Assembly: GCA_015659035.1 (NCBI GenBank)
Contig: DQNS01000117.1
Coordinates: 1 to 47,034 of the forward strand
DNA from: Acidobacteriota bacterium
GTDB lineage: Bacteria; Acidobacteriota; Vicinamibacteria; Vicinamibacterales; UBA8438
DNA length: 47,034 nucleotides
Direction of reading: 5' to 3'
Part shown: piece by piece, positions 14,503-21,534 of the stretch
Position numbering within the stretch: the stretch's first letter is position 1
Layout: each line of letters starts with the position of its first letter
Position numbers and translations under genes: made by a program
Notes under the pieces: model-generated
What the model was told of the DNA's origin: nothing
The model's database searches: none
Seen by the model: the letters and a program-made list of their open reading frames with translations, nothing else

Positions 14503-15288
14503 CTAGCGTCGCTCCGCCTCGCCGGTCATCGGCACGAACAGGACCGGCAGTGTCGTGTCCTGTTCGACGCCGTCCTCGGTGCGCGTGAGAATCGTGAGCG
14601 TTTGCCGGTTCTGCCCGACCGGGATGATCAACCGCCCCCCGACGGCGAGCTGGTCGACGAGCGGCTGCGGGACATGATCCGGGGCCGCCGTCACCATGAT
14701 CGCGTCGAACGGCGCCTGCTCCGGCCAGCCCGCGTAGCCGTCTCCTTGTCTGACCTGCACGTTGGCGTACCCCAGCTCGGCGAGCGTGTCACGAGCGCGC
14801 TCGGCCAGCTGTGTGATGATCTCGATCGAGTAGACGGCGGCCGCAAGCTCCGCCAGCACCGCCGCCTGGTAGCCGGACCCAGTGCCCACTTCGAGCACCT
14901 TCGCATCTGGCGTCAGCCGTAGCGCCTGGGTCATGTAGGCCACGATGTAGGGTTGGGAGATTGTCTGGCGATAGCCGATCGGGAGCGGCCGGTCCTCGTA
15001 GGCCCGCTGACGCTGATCGGGCGGCACGAACCGCTCCCGTGGCACGCGTCGCATGGCGCGCACCACGCGCGGGTCGGTGATGTCCCGGGTTAGCAGCTGC
15101 CGTTCGACCATGCGCATTCGGTCGCCCTCGCGGCCCGGCGGCGCCTGCGCCGAGCGGCCCGCCACCCCTGGTGCCGCGTCAAGGGGTGTCTCGAGAGGTG
15201 CCGTGCAGCCCGCGAGGATCAGCCCGAGGAGCACGAACCCAACGGCCTCGAGCGGCCCCCCATAGCCCGCAGCGGCAGTGTGTTTCAC
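14503..15288 (-). CDS. pcm: Protein-L-isoaspartate O-methyltransferase, lipoprotein form
   Basis: A 261-residue SAM-dependent repair methyltransferase that methylates isoaspartyl residues in aged proteins. The SAM motif VLEVGTGSGYQAAVLAEL, the substrate region QTISQPYIVAYMTQAL and motif GGRLIIPVG are typical. Unlike cytosolic Pcm (about 210 residues), it has an N-terminal stretch GFVLLGLILAGC that fits a lipobox, so it is probably a periplasm-facing lipoprotein. The GTG start at 15288 overlaps the TGA of the M61 peptidase gene (GTGA), so the two are translationally coupled. Repair of periplasmic proteins beside a peptidase would fit this pairing. The stop is TAG. Confidence 0.92.
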   Translation of the reverse strand: MKHTAAAGYGGPLEAVGFVLLGLILAGCTAPLETPLDAAPGVAGRSAQAPPGREGDRMRMVERQLLTRDITDPRVVRAMRRVPRERFVPPDQRQRAYEDRPLPIGYRQTISQPYIVAYMTQALRLTPDAKVLEVGTGSGYQAAVLAELAAAVYSIEIITQLAERARDTLAELGYANVQVRQGDGYAGWPEQAPFDAIMVTAAPDHVPQPLVDQLAVGGRLIIPVGQNRQTLTILTRTEDGVEQDTTLPVLFVPMTGEAERR

Positions 15289-17099
15289 GAGCGTCCCGTC
15301 AGCCAGGCTTCCCGATGGCGTTCTTGGGCTGGTGACGCCTCCTCGACCGGCTGCAGATCCCACTGGTTCGTCGGCTGGGTCCCGACGACGATAGCCAGAC
15401 GCCTGAGCGTGCCACGACGCGAGACCATCACCGAGATCTGAGAGCCTGGGGCCGTCAGGGCGATCCGCGCGTTCCACTGGTTCGCCAGCACCCGGTGGTC
15501 TCCGATTGCCAGGATTTCATCGTCGACGTTGAAGCCGGCATCGTGCGCAGGGGTGTCGCGTCGCACCTGGCTGACCAGCAGCCGGCCGTCGCCGGAGCGA
15601 GTGACCAGTCCAATCCAGCCGAGCTCTTCATCCTCGGACTCCGATCGGTCCGCGAACTCCAGGCCTAGCCAGTCGAGGGCCTCGGTGTAGTCCAGCTCTT
15701 CGGTTGTGTCGAGCGCCCGCGTGAACCACGCGGAGAGATCCGTGCCGGCCACCTCCTGGGCGGTGGCGCGGAACTCCGCCGGTGTGAAGCCGTGTTCCCC
15801 GGAGAACCGCGTGTAGGCCAGGCGCATCACGTCGTCCAGTGTCTTCGCACCTTCGGTCGCCGCGCGGACCCGCATGTCGAGCAGGAATCCGAGCACCGCA
15901 CCCTTGGTGTAGTAGCTGACGGAGCTGTTCGGCGAGTTCTCGTCGGCGCGGTAGTACTTGATCCACGCGTCGTAGGAGGCCAGCGCGACCGGTTGCACCT
16001 CACGGCCCGGTGTTGTCTGCAGCCCCCGGATCGGACGGGACAAGGCCTCGAGATATTCCGCGACGGTGGAGAGACCGGCGCGGTGCACGCCCAGATCGCC
16101 GTAGTAGGAGGTGAGCCCCTCGACCACCCAGAGACTCTCGGTGTGTGTCTCGTTCTCGTAGTCGAACGGACCGAGCTCGATCGGGCGGAGCCGCTTGACG
16201 TTCCAGGCGTGAAACAGCTCGTGGCTGACGAGCCCCAGCCATCGCAGATAGCTGCGAGGCGACGCGGTGGCCCAGCGGCTGGTCATCAGCATCGCCGAGT
16301 TGCGATGCTCGAGACCGCCGCCGGCCTCCGTGATCATGTTGAGGAATAGATACCGGTCGTACGGCATCACCCCCCACATCCGGTAGATCTCCCGGGTGAT
16401 CTTTTCGACGTCCTGGGCCGACTGCGGACCGTGCCACACACCGGACTCACCGAGGTTCACCAGTTGGTGCGGCGTGCCGTCGACCACGAACTCGTAGACC
16501 GCCGGGGTGCCGGCGACGATCGGCGAGTCGACCAAGGTGTCGAAGTCGGCCGCACGATACGTGTGCGGGCCGCGGTCGGTTCGTGGCGCGAGGCCGGTCA
16601 GACTCCGGCTCCAGCCGGTCGGCAGCTCCAGCGTGACGTCGTGCGGGCGGGCGGTGTCGTCATCCGCGAGGGTGAGGAACGTCGGTGCGCCGTTGAGCAT
16701 GGCAAAATCCGCCTCGATCCAGTTCGTCCGGACCGACATCTCCCGTCCGTACACCAGATACGTCACCACGATGCGGTCGGCGCCACCGGTTGACACCCGC
16801 CAGCGGTTCTTCCGGGATTTCTCCACCCGCAGCGGCTCACCGGTGGGGGTGCGGGCGGTGACTGCCTCGACGTGGCGAGCGAACTCCCGCACCAGATAGG
16901 AGCCAGGGGTCCACACGGCCATCATCAGCTCGATCTGCGGGCGGCCGCCGGTCGGCACGCTGGCCTCGACGCTGACGTAGTGGGTGTGTGGCGCGGGAAA
17001 CCGCAGCGTGTAGGTGATCGGTTCCGCCGACTGCGCCAGGGCCGGGCCGGCCGGGACCACCAGGAGCAGGCAGGCGACTGCTAGACACAGCCGTTTCAT
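15285..17099 (-). CDS. M61 family (glycyl aminopeptidase) metallopeptidase with PDZ domain
   Basis: About 604 residues. The signal peptide (MKRLCLAVACLLLVVPAGPA) is followed by an N-terminal beta domain of M61 peptidases. The zinc motif HELFHAWNVKRLRP lies near residue 290 and the downstream catalytic-domain motif WVVEGLTSYYGDL is present. A C-terminal PDZ domain (about residues 500-590: LLVSQVRRDTPAHDAGFNVDDEILAIG is its core, split here by position only) completes the usual M61 architecture. It is expected to be exported. The ATG at 17099 overlaps the TGA of a truncated phosphoesterase frame (ATGA); ATG 17108 is the alternative start. It is coupled to pcm downstream. Confidence 0.92.
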   Translation of the reverse strand: MKRLCLAVACLLLVVPAGPALAQSAEPITYTLRFPAPHTHYVSVEASVPTGGRPQIELMMAVWTPGSYLVREFARHVEAVTARTPTGEPLRVEKSRKNRWRVSTGGADRIVVTYLVYGREMSVRTNWIEADFAMLNGAPTFLTLADDDTARPHDVTLELPTGWSRSLTGLAPRTDRGPHTYRAADFDTLVDSPIVAGTPAVYEFVVDGTPHQLVNLGESGVWHGPQSAQDVEKITREIYRMWGVMPYDRYLFLNMITEAGGGLEHRNSAMLMTSRWATASPRSYLRWLGLVSHELFHAWNVKRLRPIELGPFDYENETHTESLWVVEGLTSYYGDLGVHRAGLSTVAEYLEALSRPIRGLQTTPGREVQPVALASYDAWIKYYRADENSPNSSVSYYTKGAVLGFLLDMRVRAATEGAKTLDDVMRLAYTRFSGEHGFTPAEFRATAQEVAGTDLSAWFTRALDTTEELDYTEALDWLGLEFADRSESEDEELGWIGLVTRSGDGRLLVSQVRRDTPAHDAGFNVDDEILAIGDHRVLANQWNARIALTAPGSQISVMVSRRGTLRRLAIVVGTQPTNQWDLQPVEEASPAQERHREAWLTGRS

Positions 17100-17326
17100 C
17101 CGACGCATTTCACGGTTGTCCACCGTTGGCTCGAATCGGTGAGCCCGGCGGTCTCTAACAGGAGGCGAAACTGACCGACGGCGCCGTGGATGTCCCCGAT
17201 CGCGACCACGCGATCCGGCTGTGCGGCAGCCCCGGGGATCAAGGCGACCGAGACCCAGATCAGCAGGAGCCAGGTCACGACACCGGTCCACCTGATGGCG
17301 AAGCGCGCGGGTTGTGTGACCCTCAC
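17096..17326 (-). pseudogene. Truncated metallophosphoesterase (signal peptide and first motif only)
   Basis: Seventy-six codons starting GTG, behind a very good Shine-Dalgarno (GGAGGGACC). A signal peptide or anchor (TGVVTWLLLIWVSVALIPGA) is followed by VVAIGDIHGAVGQFRLLLETAG, i.e. the first metal-binding motif GDIHG of calcineurin-like phosphoesterases; the remaining motifs (GDxxDRG, GNHE and others) are absent. The frame ends in TGA overlapping the ATG of the M61 gene. I read it as a deletion remnant that now works as a coupled leader for the M61 peptidase. Confidence 0.75.
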
Positions 17327-17402
17327 GGTCCCTCCAGTGTACCCGTCAGGCGTTCCGAGCGACAGGGTACGGCGCCGTGTGAGCGCCAGCTGGTAGCCGC
17401 CA

Positions 17403-18386
17403 CTAGGTGAGGTCGCGGGCCGCGACCGCGGCGCCGACCAGCGCCGCCCGCTGTTCGAGGATGACCGACACGGGCACCTGCTCCAGCAGCGGTCGCATCG
17501 GGCCCTTGTCCACGAGCGCTTCGAGGAAGCGCCCGGTCCGGAGCGCCGGCAGGATCTGGGGTGCGATGCCGCCGCCAAGATACAAACCGGCGGTCGCGAA
17601 GGTGCGCAGAGCCAGATTGCCGGCTGCGGCGCCGAGCGCGGAGACGAACAGGTCGAGGGCTTCGACACAGGCCCCGCAGCCGCCGTCGAGCGCAGCGGCG
17701 GTGATGGCCGCCGGCTGCCGGTCAGGCTCGTCGGGCAGTGAACAGCTGACGCATCGGGTCGACCGGTGAGTGAAGGTGTGGAGGTTGACGAGACCAGGCC
17801 CCGAGACGACGTCCTCGAGTGCTACGCGTTCCCGCCGGGCGGAGAGCACCGCGACCAGCTCGAGCTCGCGTGGGGTGCGCGCCGCGAAGTCGGTGTGTCC
17901 CCCCTCCGAGGGCACCGGTATCAGCCGGTCGCCGACGGCGTGGAGGCCGGCCTCGCCAAGACCGGTGCCTGGCGCGATCAGCGCCGCGTTCCCCCCCGCG
18001 ACCGGTGCTCCTGGCTGGATGACCGCCAACTCCTGGGCGGCGAGCAGTGGGACCGCACAGGCCATCGCCTCGAGGTCGTTGAGCAGGCGGACGGTCGCGA
18101 TGCCCAGACGGCTGCCGATCTCGGCGCCGTCGACCTCCCACGGCACGTTGGTCAACGTCGAGACGTTGGCGCGCACCGGGCCGGCGACACCGAAACAGGC
18201 TGCCGCGATCTGGCCCGTTGCTCCGGTCCGGTCGAGGAAGCGCGCGACCATCGGCGTTAGGGCGTCGAACTCCAGCGTCGGGTAGTGCCGAGTCTCAAGC
18301 AGAGATGGGCGGGGTCCGTCGAGCGTAAACAGACCCAGCCACGTCTTCGTGCCGCCGACGTCTCCCGCGAGGATCAACCGCGACAT
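17403..18386 (-). CDS. glk: Glucokinase
   Basis: A 327-residue ATP-dependent glucokinase of the bacterial Glk (non-ROK) group that phosphorylates glucose to glucose 6-phosphate. The phosphate-binding motif GDVGGTKTWLGLF is at the N-terminus, followed by RLLNDLEAMA (catalytic Asp), APGTGLGEAGL (adenosine binding) and PSEGGHTDFA. The length matches the E. coli enzyme (321). A small insert with CVSC is unusual. The start ATG 18386 has GGAGTAGGACG upstream; a GTG one codon earlier is also in frame. It is divergent from the MerR-TPR gene with about 185 bp between them. The stop is TAG. Confidence 0.93.
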   Translation of the reverse strand: MSRLILAGDVGGTKTWLGLFTLDGPRPSLLETRHYPTLEFDALTPMVARFLDRTGATGQIAAACFGVAGPVRANVSTLTNVPWEVDGAEIGSRLGIATVRLLNDLEAMACAVPLLAAQELAVIQPGAPVAGGNAALIAPGTGLGEAGLHAVGDRLIPVPSEGGHTDFAARTPRELELVAVLSARRERVALEDVVSGPGLVNLHTFTHRSTRCVSCSLPDEPDRQPAAITAAALDGGCGACVEALDLFVSALGAAAGNLALRTFATAGLYLGGGIAPQILPALRTGRFLEALVDKGPMRPLLEQVPVSVILEQRAALVGAAVAARDLT

Positions 18387-18572
18387 CACGTCCTACTCCG
18401 TGCACCGTAGGGGTCCTGCGCCCGCCGCGCGCCGACTTGACATCGGACACATTCTCGTTCATCTTTCGCGCGACGGCCACTAGCCATCTTCTAGGGCGAC
18501 ATCGTGCGGCGCGATGGACGTGATCGAGCGAAACAAGACAATTGTGGCGTCACCCATCCGCAAGGTGGTGCG

Positions 18573-19451
18573 ATGAGGCTCCCGCCCGGGGAAGAAGCCC
18601 TCTCCCAGGACCCGTCGGCCGAGGCGCTGGACCGGCAGTACCACAGCCTGCGTCAGATCCGCGACCGGTACCCGGCGGTGCGGGAGGACCATCTCCGATA
18701 TCTCGAGAAGTGGTCCCTGGTGCGTTCCGTCGCCCGCACCGACACCGACCGCTACTACGGGTTCCAGGATCTTGGAATCATCCGCCAGGTGAGCGAGGGG
18801 CTCGAGAGTGGGGCCTCGTTCCGCGTCGTGCTGCGGGCGCTGGTGGCGGCGCGGGATGGGCAACTGATGCTCGACTTCAGTCAGCGGATGGGGGAGGCCC
18901 AGCCGGTCAAGGTGGTTGCGCTGACACCACAGCGCGAGACCGGCGCCACGCCGACGACTGTGGCCGAGGTCTGGCCGTCGTCATCGGCCCATCTCTCGCT
19001 TGCCGCGAGGTATTTCCGCGAGGGCGCCGTGCTCGACGAGGGGGGCGAGGGCGACCAGGATCGCGCCCGTCTCGCCTATCGCAAGGCGCTGCTGCTTGAT
19101 CCGACTCTGGTTCCGGCGCTGGTCAACCTCGCCAACATCCACTACGGGCTCGACCAGCTCGTCGAGGCGCAGGCGCTCTACGAGCGCGCCATGCATCTCG
19201 ATGCGGAGTGCTTCGAGGCGTACTTCAACCTGGGTAACATCCACCACGATCTCGGCCGGTATCTCGACGCGCTCGAGCACTACCGGGTCGCGGTCGGCAT
19301 CAACCCCGCATATGCCGACGCGCACTTCTATCTGGCGGTGACGCTCGAGAAGATCGGCCATTCGGCGGAGGCGAAGGCCCACTGGCGCTCCTACCGCGAT
19401 CTGGCGCCGGAGGGCGAGTGGGTGGAGCTGGCGAAGGAGTTCAGCGAGTAG
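18573..19451 (+). CDS. MerR-type DNA-binding domain fused to TPR repeats
   Basis: A 292-residue putative regulator. Residues about 30-85 look like a MerR-like winged helix (PAVREDHLRYLEKWSLVRSV, then YYGFQDLGIIRQV). A linker with VVALTPQRETGATPTT follows, then at least three tetratricopeptide repeats (about 135-280), for example ALVNLANIHYGLDQLVEAQALY and AYFNLGNIHHDLGRYLDALE (given as pattern examples). The combination suggests DNA binding controlled by protein partners. The ATG at 18573 has AAGGTGGTG upstream; longer frames to 18504 lack support. It is divergent from glk, so it could regulate that promoter region, which is inference. The stop is TAG. Confidence 0.85.
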   Translation: MRLPPGEEALSQDPSAEALDRQYHSLRQIRDRYPAVREDHLRYLEKWSLVRSVARTDTDRYYGFQDLGIIRQVSEGLESGASFRVVLRALVAARDGQLMLDFSQRMGEAQPVKVVALTPQRETGATPTTVAEVWPSSSAHLSLAARYFREGAVLDEGGEGDQDRARLAYRKALLLDPTLVPALVNLANIHYGLDQLVEAQALYERAMHLDAECFEAYFNLGNIHHDLGRYLDALEHYRVAVGINPAYADAHFYLAVTLEKIGHSAEAKAHWRSYRDLAPEGEWVELAKEFSE

Positions 19452-19454
19452 CCA

Positions 19455-19760
19455 CTAGTACGGGTAGTCGTCTTCTTCGGGACGTGGCCGCTTCTTCGGT
19501 GTCCGGCGCAGCTTGTAGAGGGTGCAGTCGGGGCACCACGCCTCGGGGTCGAAGCCGCCTTTGCCGGCGTAGGGCAGGACGTCCCGGTTCGAGCAATACT
19601 GCTGATCGTCCGCCTCGGCATGCCACCGGCACGCCCGGAACCGCGCTTGCGCCGGGCTTGCCTCTGGTGCGCCCTGGGCTTGCGCCGGGCTTGCCTCTGG
19701 CTCGCCCTGGGGCCGTGAGGACGCGCCGGGCTCGAGCGGGCGGTCTGAATCGTCGAACAT
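19455..19760 (-). CDS. Cysteine-containing protein with tandem repeat, unknown function
   Basis: A 101-residue protein. The N-terminal third is low complexity and includes two copies of an 11-residue unit PEASPAQAQ(G/R) encoded by a 33-bp direct repeat. The remainder has Cys and His residues (CRWH, YCSN, CPDC) that may bind zinc, and ends in a basic then acidic tail (KKRPRPEEDDYPY). No family is recognised. It converges on the MerR-TPR gene, with stop codons 3 bp apart. The stop is TAG. Confidence 0.6.
   Translation of the reverse strand: MFDDSDRPLEPGASSRPQGEPEASPAQAQGAPEASPAQARFRACRWHAEADDQQYCSNRDVLPYAGKGGFDPEAWCPDCTLYKLRRTPKKRPRPEEDDYPY
19646..19711 (+). repeat. 33-bp tandem direct repeat inside a coding region
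   Basis: Two adjacent units starting CTTGCGCCGGGCTTGCCTCT differ at two of 33 positions. They keep the frame of the minus-strand gene and encode an 11-residue repeat. Confidence 0.9.
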
Positions 19761-19783
19761 CGGTCCAGCCTGGAATAAGATTG

Positions 19784-21064
19784 CTAGCGCAACTGCAGGT
19801 CGATCGAGGCTTGGAGCGCCTTGACGGCCGAAAGCTCGTCCGGTGCGGCCAGCGTCAGCGCGATGCCCTTGGCGTCGAGCCGCGCCGTTCGCCCGACCCG
19901 GTGCACGTAGGTGTCCCGGCTGGGGGGGACCTCGAAGTTCACCACGTGGCTGATGCCCTCGATGTCGAGGCCGCGCGCCGCGACGTCGGTGGCCACCAGC
20001 ACACGGTAGCGTCCGCTACGGAATCCCCCGATCGCCTCCAGCCGCATGCTCTGCGAGCGGTCGGCGTGCAGCGCGGCCGCCTTGAGCCCGGCGTTCGACA
20101 ACGTGCGGGCGAGCCGTTCGGTGCCGCGTTTGGTGTTGACGAAGACGAGCACCGAGCCCGAGCTCTTGGCGAGAAACGACGTCAGCCAGGCGGTCTTGCG
20201 AGACGCCGGCATGCGCTCGACGGCATGGGAGATGCCGTCGGCTGGGGCGCCGCGCTGACCAACCTGCACGTAGGCCGGGTCGTTCGACAACTCCTTCAGC
20301 GGGGTCAGCACCGAGTTGGGGATGGTGGCCGAAAACAGCAGCGTCTGACGCTGGGTCCCTTCCGCCTTTTGGCCTCCGGGCAGCCCGGCGACGATACGGC
20401 GGACGTCCGGCCAGAACCCCATGTCCAGCATGCGGTCCGCTTCATCGAGAATGAGGGTGTCGACCCCGGCGAACGCCGGGATCCCGCCTCGCAGATGGTC
20501 CAGTAACCGGCCCGGTGTAGCGACCACAACGTCGACGCCGGCACTGAGTGCCTGTGCCTGCGCGCCGATCGGCGTCCCGCCGAAGACCGCCGCGCTTGTG
20601 AGCGCGGTGTGATAGATGAACCCCTGCAGATCGTCCTCGATCTGCACGACCAGCTCGCGGGTGGGTGCGAGGACGAGCACCGTCGTGAGACGGGTCGTCG
20701 CGTCGGCGGCGGGACCGGGCCGTTGCAGCATGCGATTGAGCACCGGCAGTAGATAGGCGCCCGTCTTGCCGCTTCCGGTTTCCGCGCTGGCGATAATGTC
20801 GCGGCCGGCCACCACGATCGGATACACCGCTGACTGGATCGGGGTGGTGGCCGTGAAGCCGCGGTCCTGGACACCGAGGAGGAGCGCCGGTTCGAGACCC
20901 AGCGTGTCAAACGCGACCGGGTCCGTCTCCACGACCGCTTCCGGCATCACCGGCTCGGTCGAGGGAGGCGCGAAATCCTTGGGCGAAAAAGCGGGTCGCC
21001 GGTTCGGGCGGCCTACTCGGCGGTGCCGCCGCCACGGTTGTGCGCGGGTGGTGTCAGAATTCAA
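19784..21064 (-). CDS. DEAD-box ATP-dependent RNA helicase
   Basis: Up to 426 residues. The full motif set is present: Q motif (GFTATTPIQ), motif I ASAETGSGKT, Ia APTRELV, Ib TPGRLLDHL, II LDEADRMLDMGF, III SAT, IV VLVFVNTKRG-like, V VLVATDVAARGLDI and VI HRVGRTAR. It unwinds RNA, probably in ribosome assembly or RNA decay. The TTG start at 21064 has no Shine-Dalgarno and gives an arginine-rich N-terminus; ATG 20947 (MPEAVVE) is an alternative giving 387 residues. It lies 8 bp downstream of infA on the same strand, so co-transcription with infA is likely. The stop is TAG. Confidence 0.93.
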   Translation of the reverse strand: MNSDTTRAQPWRRHRRVGRPNRRPAFSPKDFAPPSTEPVMPEAVVETDPVAFDTLGLEPALLLGVQDRGFTATTPIQSAVYPIVVAGRDIIASAETGSGKTGAYLLPVLNRMLQRPGPAADATTRLTTVLVLAPTRELVVQIEDDLQGFIYHTALTSAAVFGGTPIGAQAQALSAGVDVVVATPGRLLDHLRGGIPAFAGVDTLILDEADRMLDMGFWPDVRRIVAGLPGGQKAEGTQRQTLLFSATIPNSVLTPLKELSNDPAYVQVGQRGAPADGISHAVERMPASRKTAWLTSFLAKSSGSVLVFVNTKRGTERLARTLSNAGLKAAALHADRSQSMRLEAIGGFRSGRYRVLVATDVAARGLDIEGISHVVNFEVPPSRDTYVHRVGRTARLDAKGIALTLAAPDELSAVKALQASIDLQLR

Positions 21065-21072
21065 GATGTTGG

Positions 21073-21291
21073 TTAGCGAGCACGGAAGGTGATGATGCCG
21101 CGGACCGGGTCGTAGGGTGAGACGCCCACGGTGACCCGGTCACCGGGAACGACCTTGATGCGAAAACGACGCATGCGACCGCTCAACTGGGCGAGAACCT
21201 CGTGGCCCGCATCGCACTCTACGCGATACAGGCCGCCGCTGTGGACCGCTGTCACGATGCCTTGTACGTCGATCAGATCATCCTTTGCCAA
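21073..21291 (-). CDS. infA: Translation initiation factor IF-1
   Basis: A 72-residue S1/OB-fold factor that binds the 30S A site during initiation. The sequence AKDDLIDVQGIVTAVHSGGL and the C-terminal half GRMRRFRIKVVPGDRVTV with SPYDP are typical, and the length is exactly the usual one. The start is TTG at 21291, supported by AGAGGAG a few bases upstream; the frame upstream of it reads through a repeat. It is not in a ribosomal-protein operon but is followed by a DEAD-box helicase. The internal match is less strict than in proteobacterial IF-1, and a second infA elsewhere is possible. The stop is TAA. Confidence 0.92.
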   Translation of the reverse strand: MAKDDLIDVQGIVTAVHSGGLYRVECDAGHEVLAQLSGRMRRFRIKVVPGDRVTVGVSPYDPVRGIITFRAR

Positions 21292-21350
21292 CCGCTCTCC
21301 TCTCTGAGCCAGTTTCGCACATTGGCCCGGTGTTTGCAAAGGTGGGGCCA

Positions 21351-21522
21351 GCAGCCCGTGGTGAAAGTCCCGCTGCATTCGACCGGCGCTGCATCCCGCC
21401 TAAGTGCGTTGCTTCTCAGTCGAATACTGCCGGTATGTTCCCTCGTGGCGCCTTGCGGTGGCCAGGCGCGGCATTGCCTGCGACGGCTCTCGGTGCGACG
21501 CGGGACTTTCACCACGGGCTGC
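21351..21522 (+). repeat. Core-and-arms repeat element, copy 3 (172 bp, perfect arms)
   Basis: The outer arms are perfect 23-bp inverted repeats: GCAGCCCGTGGTGAAAGTCC and three further bases at 21351-21373, and the complement at 21500-21522. The core from 21389 reads CTGCATCCCGCCTAAGTGCG, then TTGCTTCTCAG and CCGGTATG. It sits between infA and the 3' end of the acyl-ligase gene, 12 bp from the latter's stop. Confidence 0.9.
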
Positions 21523-21534
21523 AGCGTCGCGGTG

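Noticed and set aside
21323-21337. Second sigma54-like match, TGGCCCG-N4-TTGC, on the plus strand
   Set aside because: No plus-strand gene follows it, and one match with a mismatch is expected by chance in a window this size.
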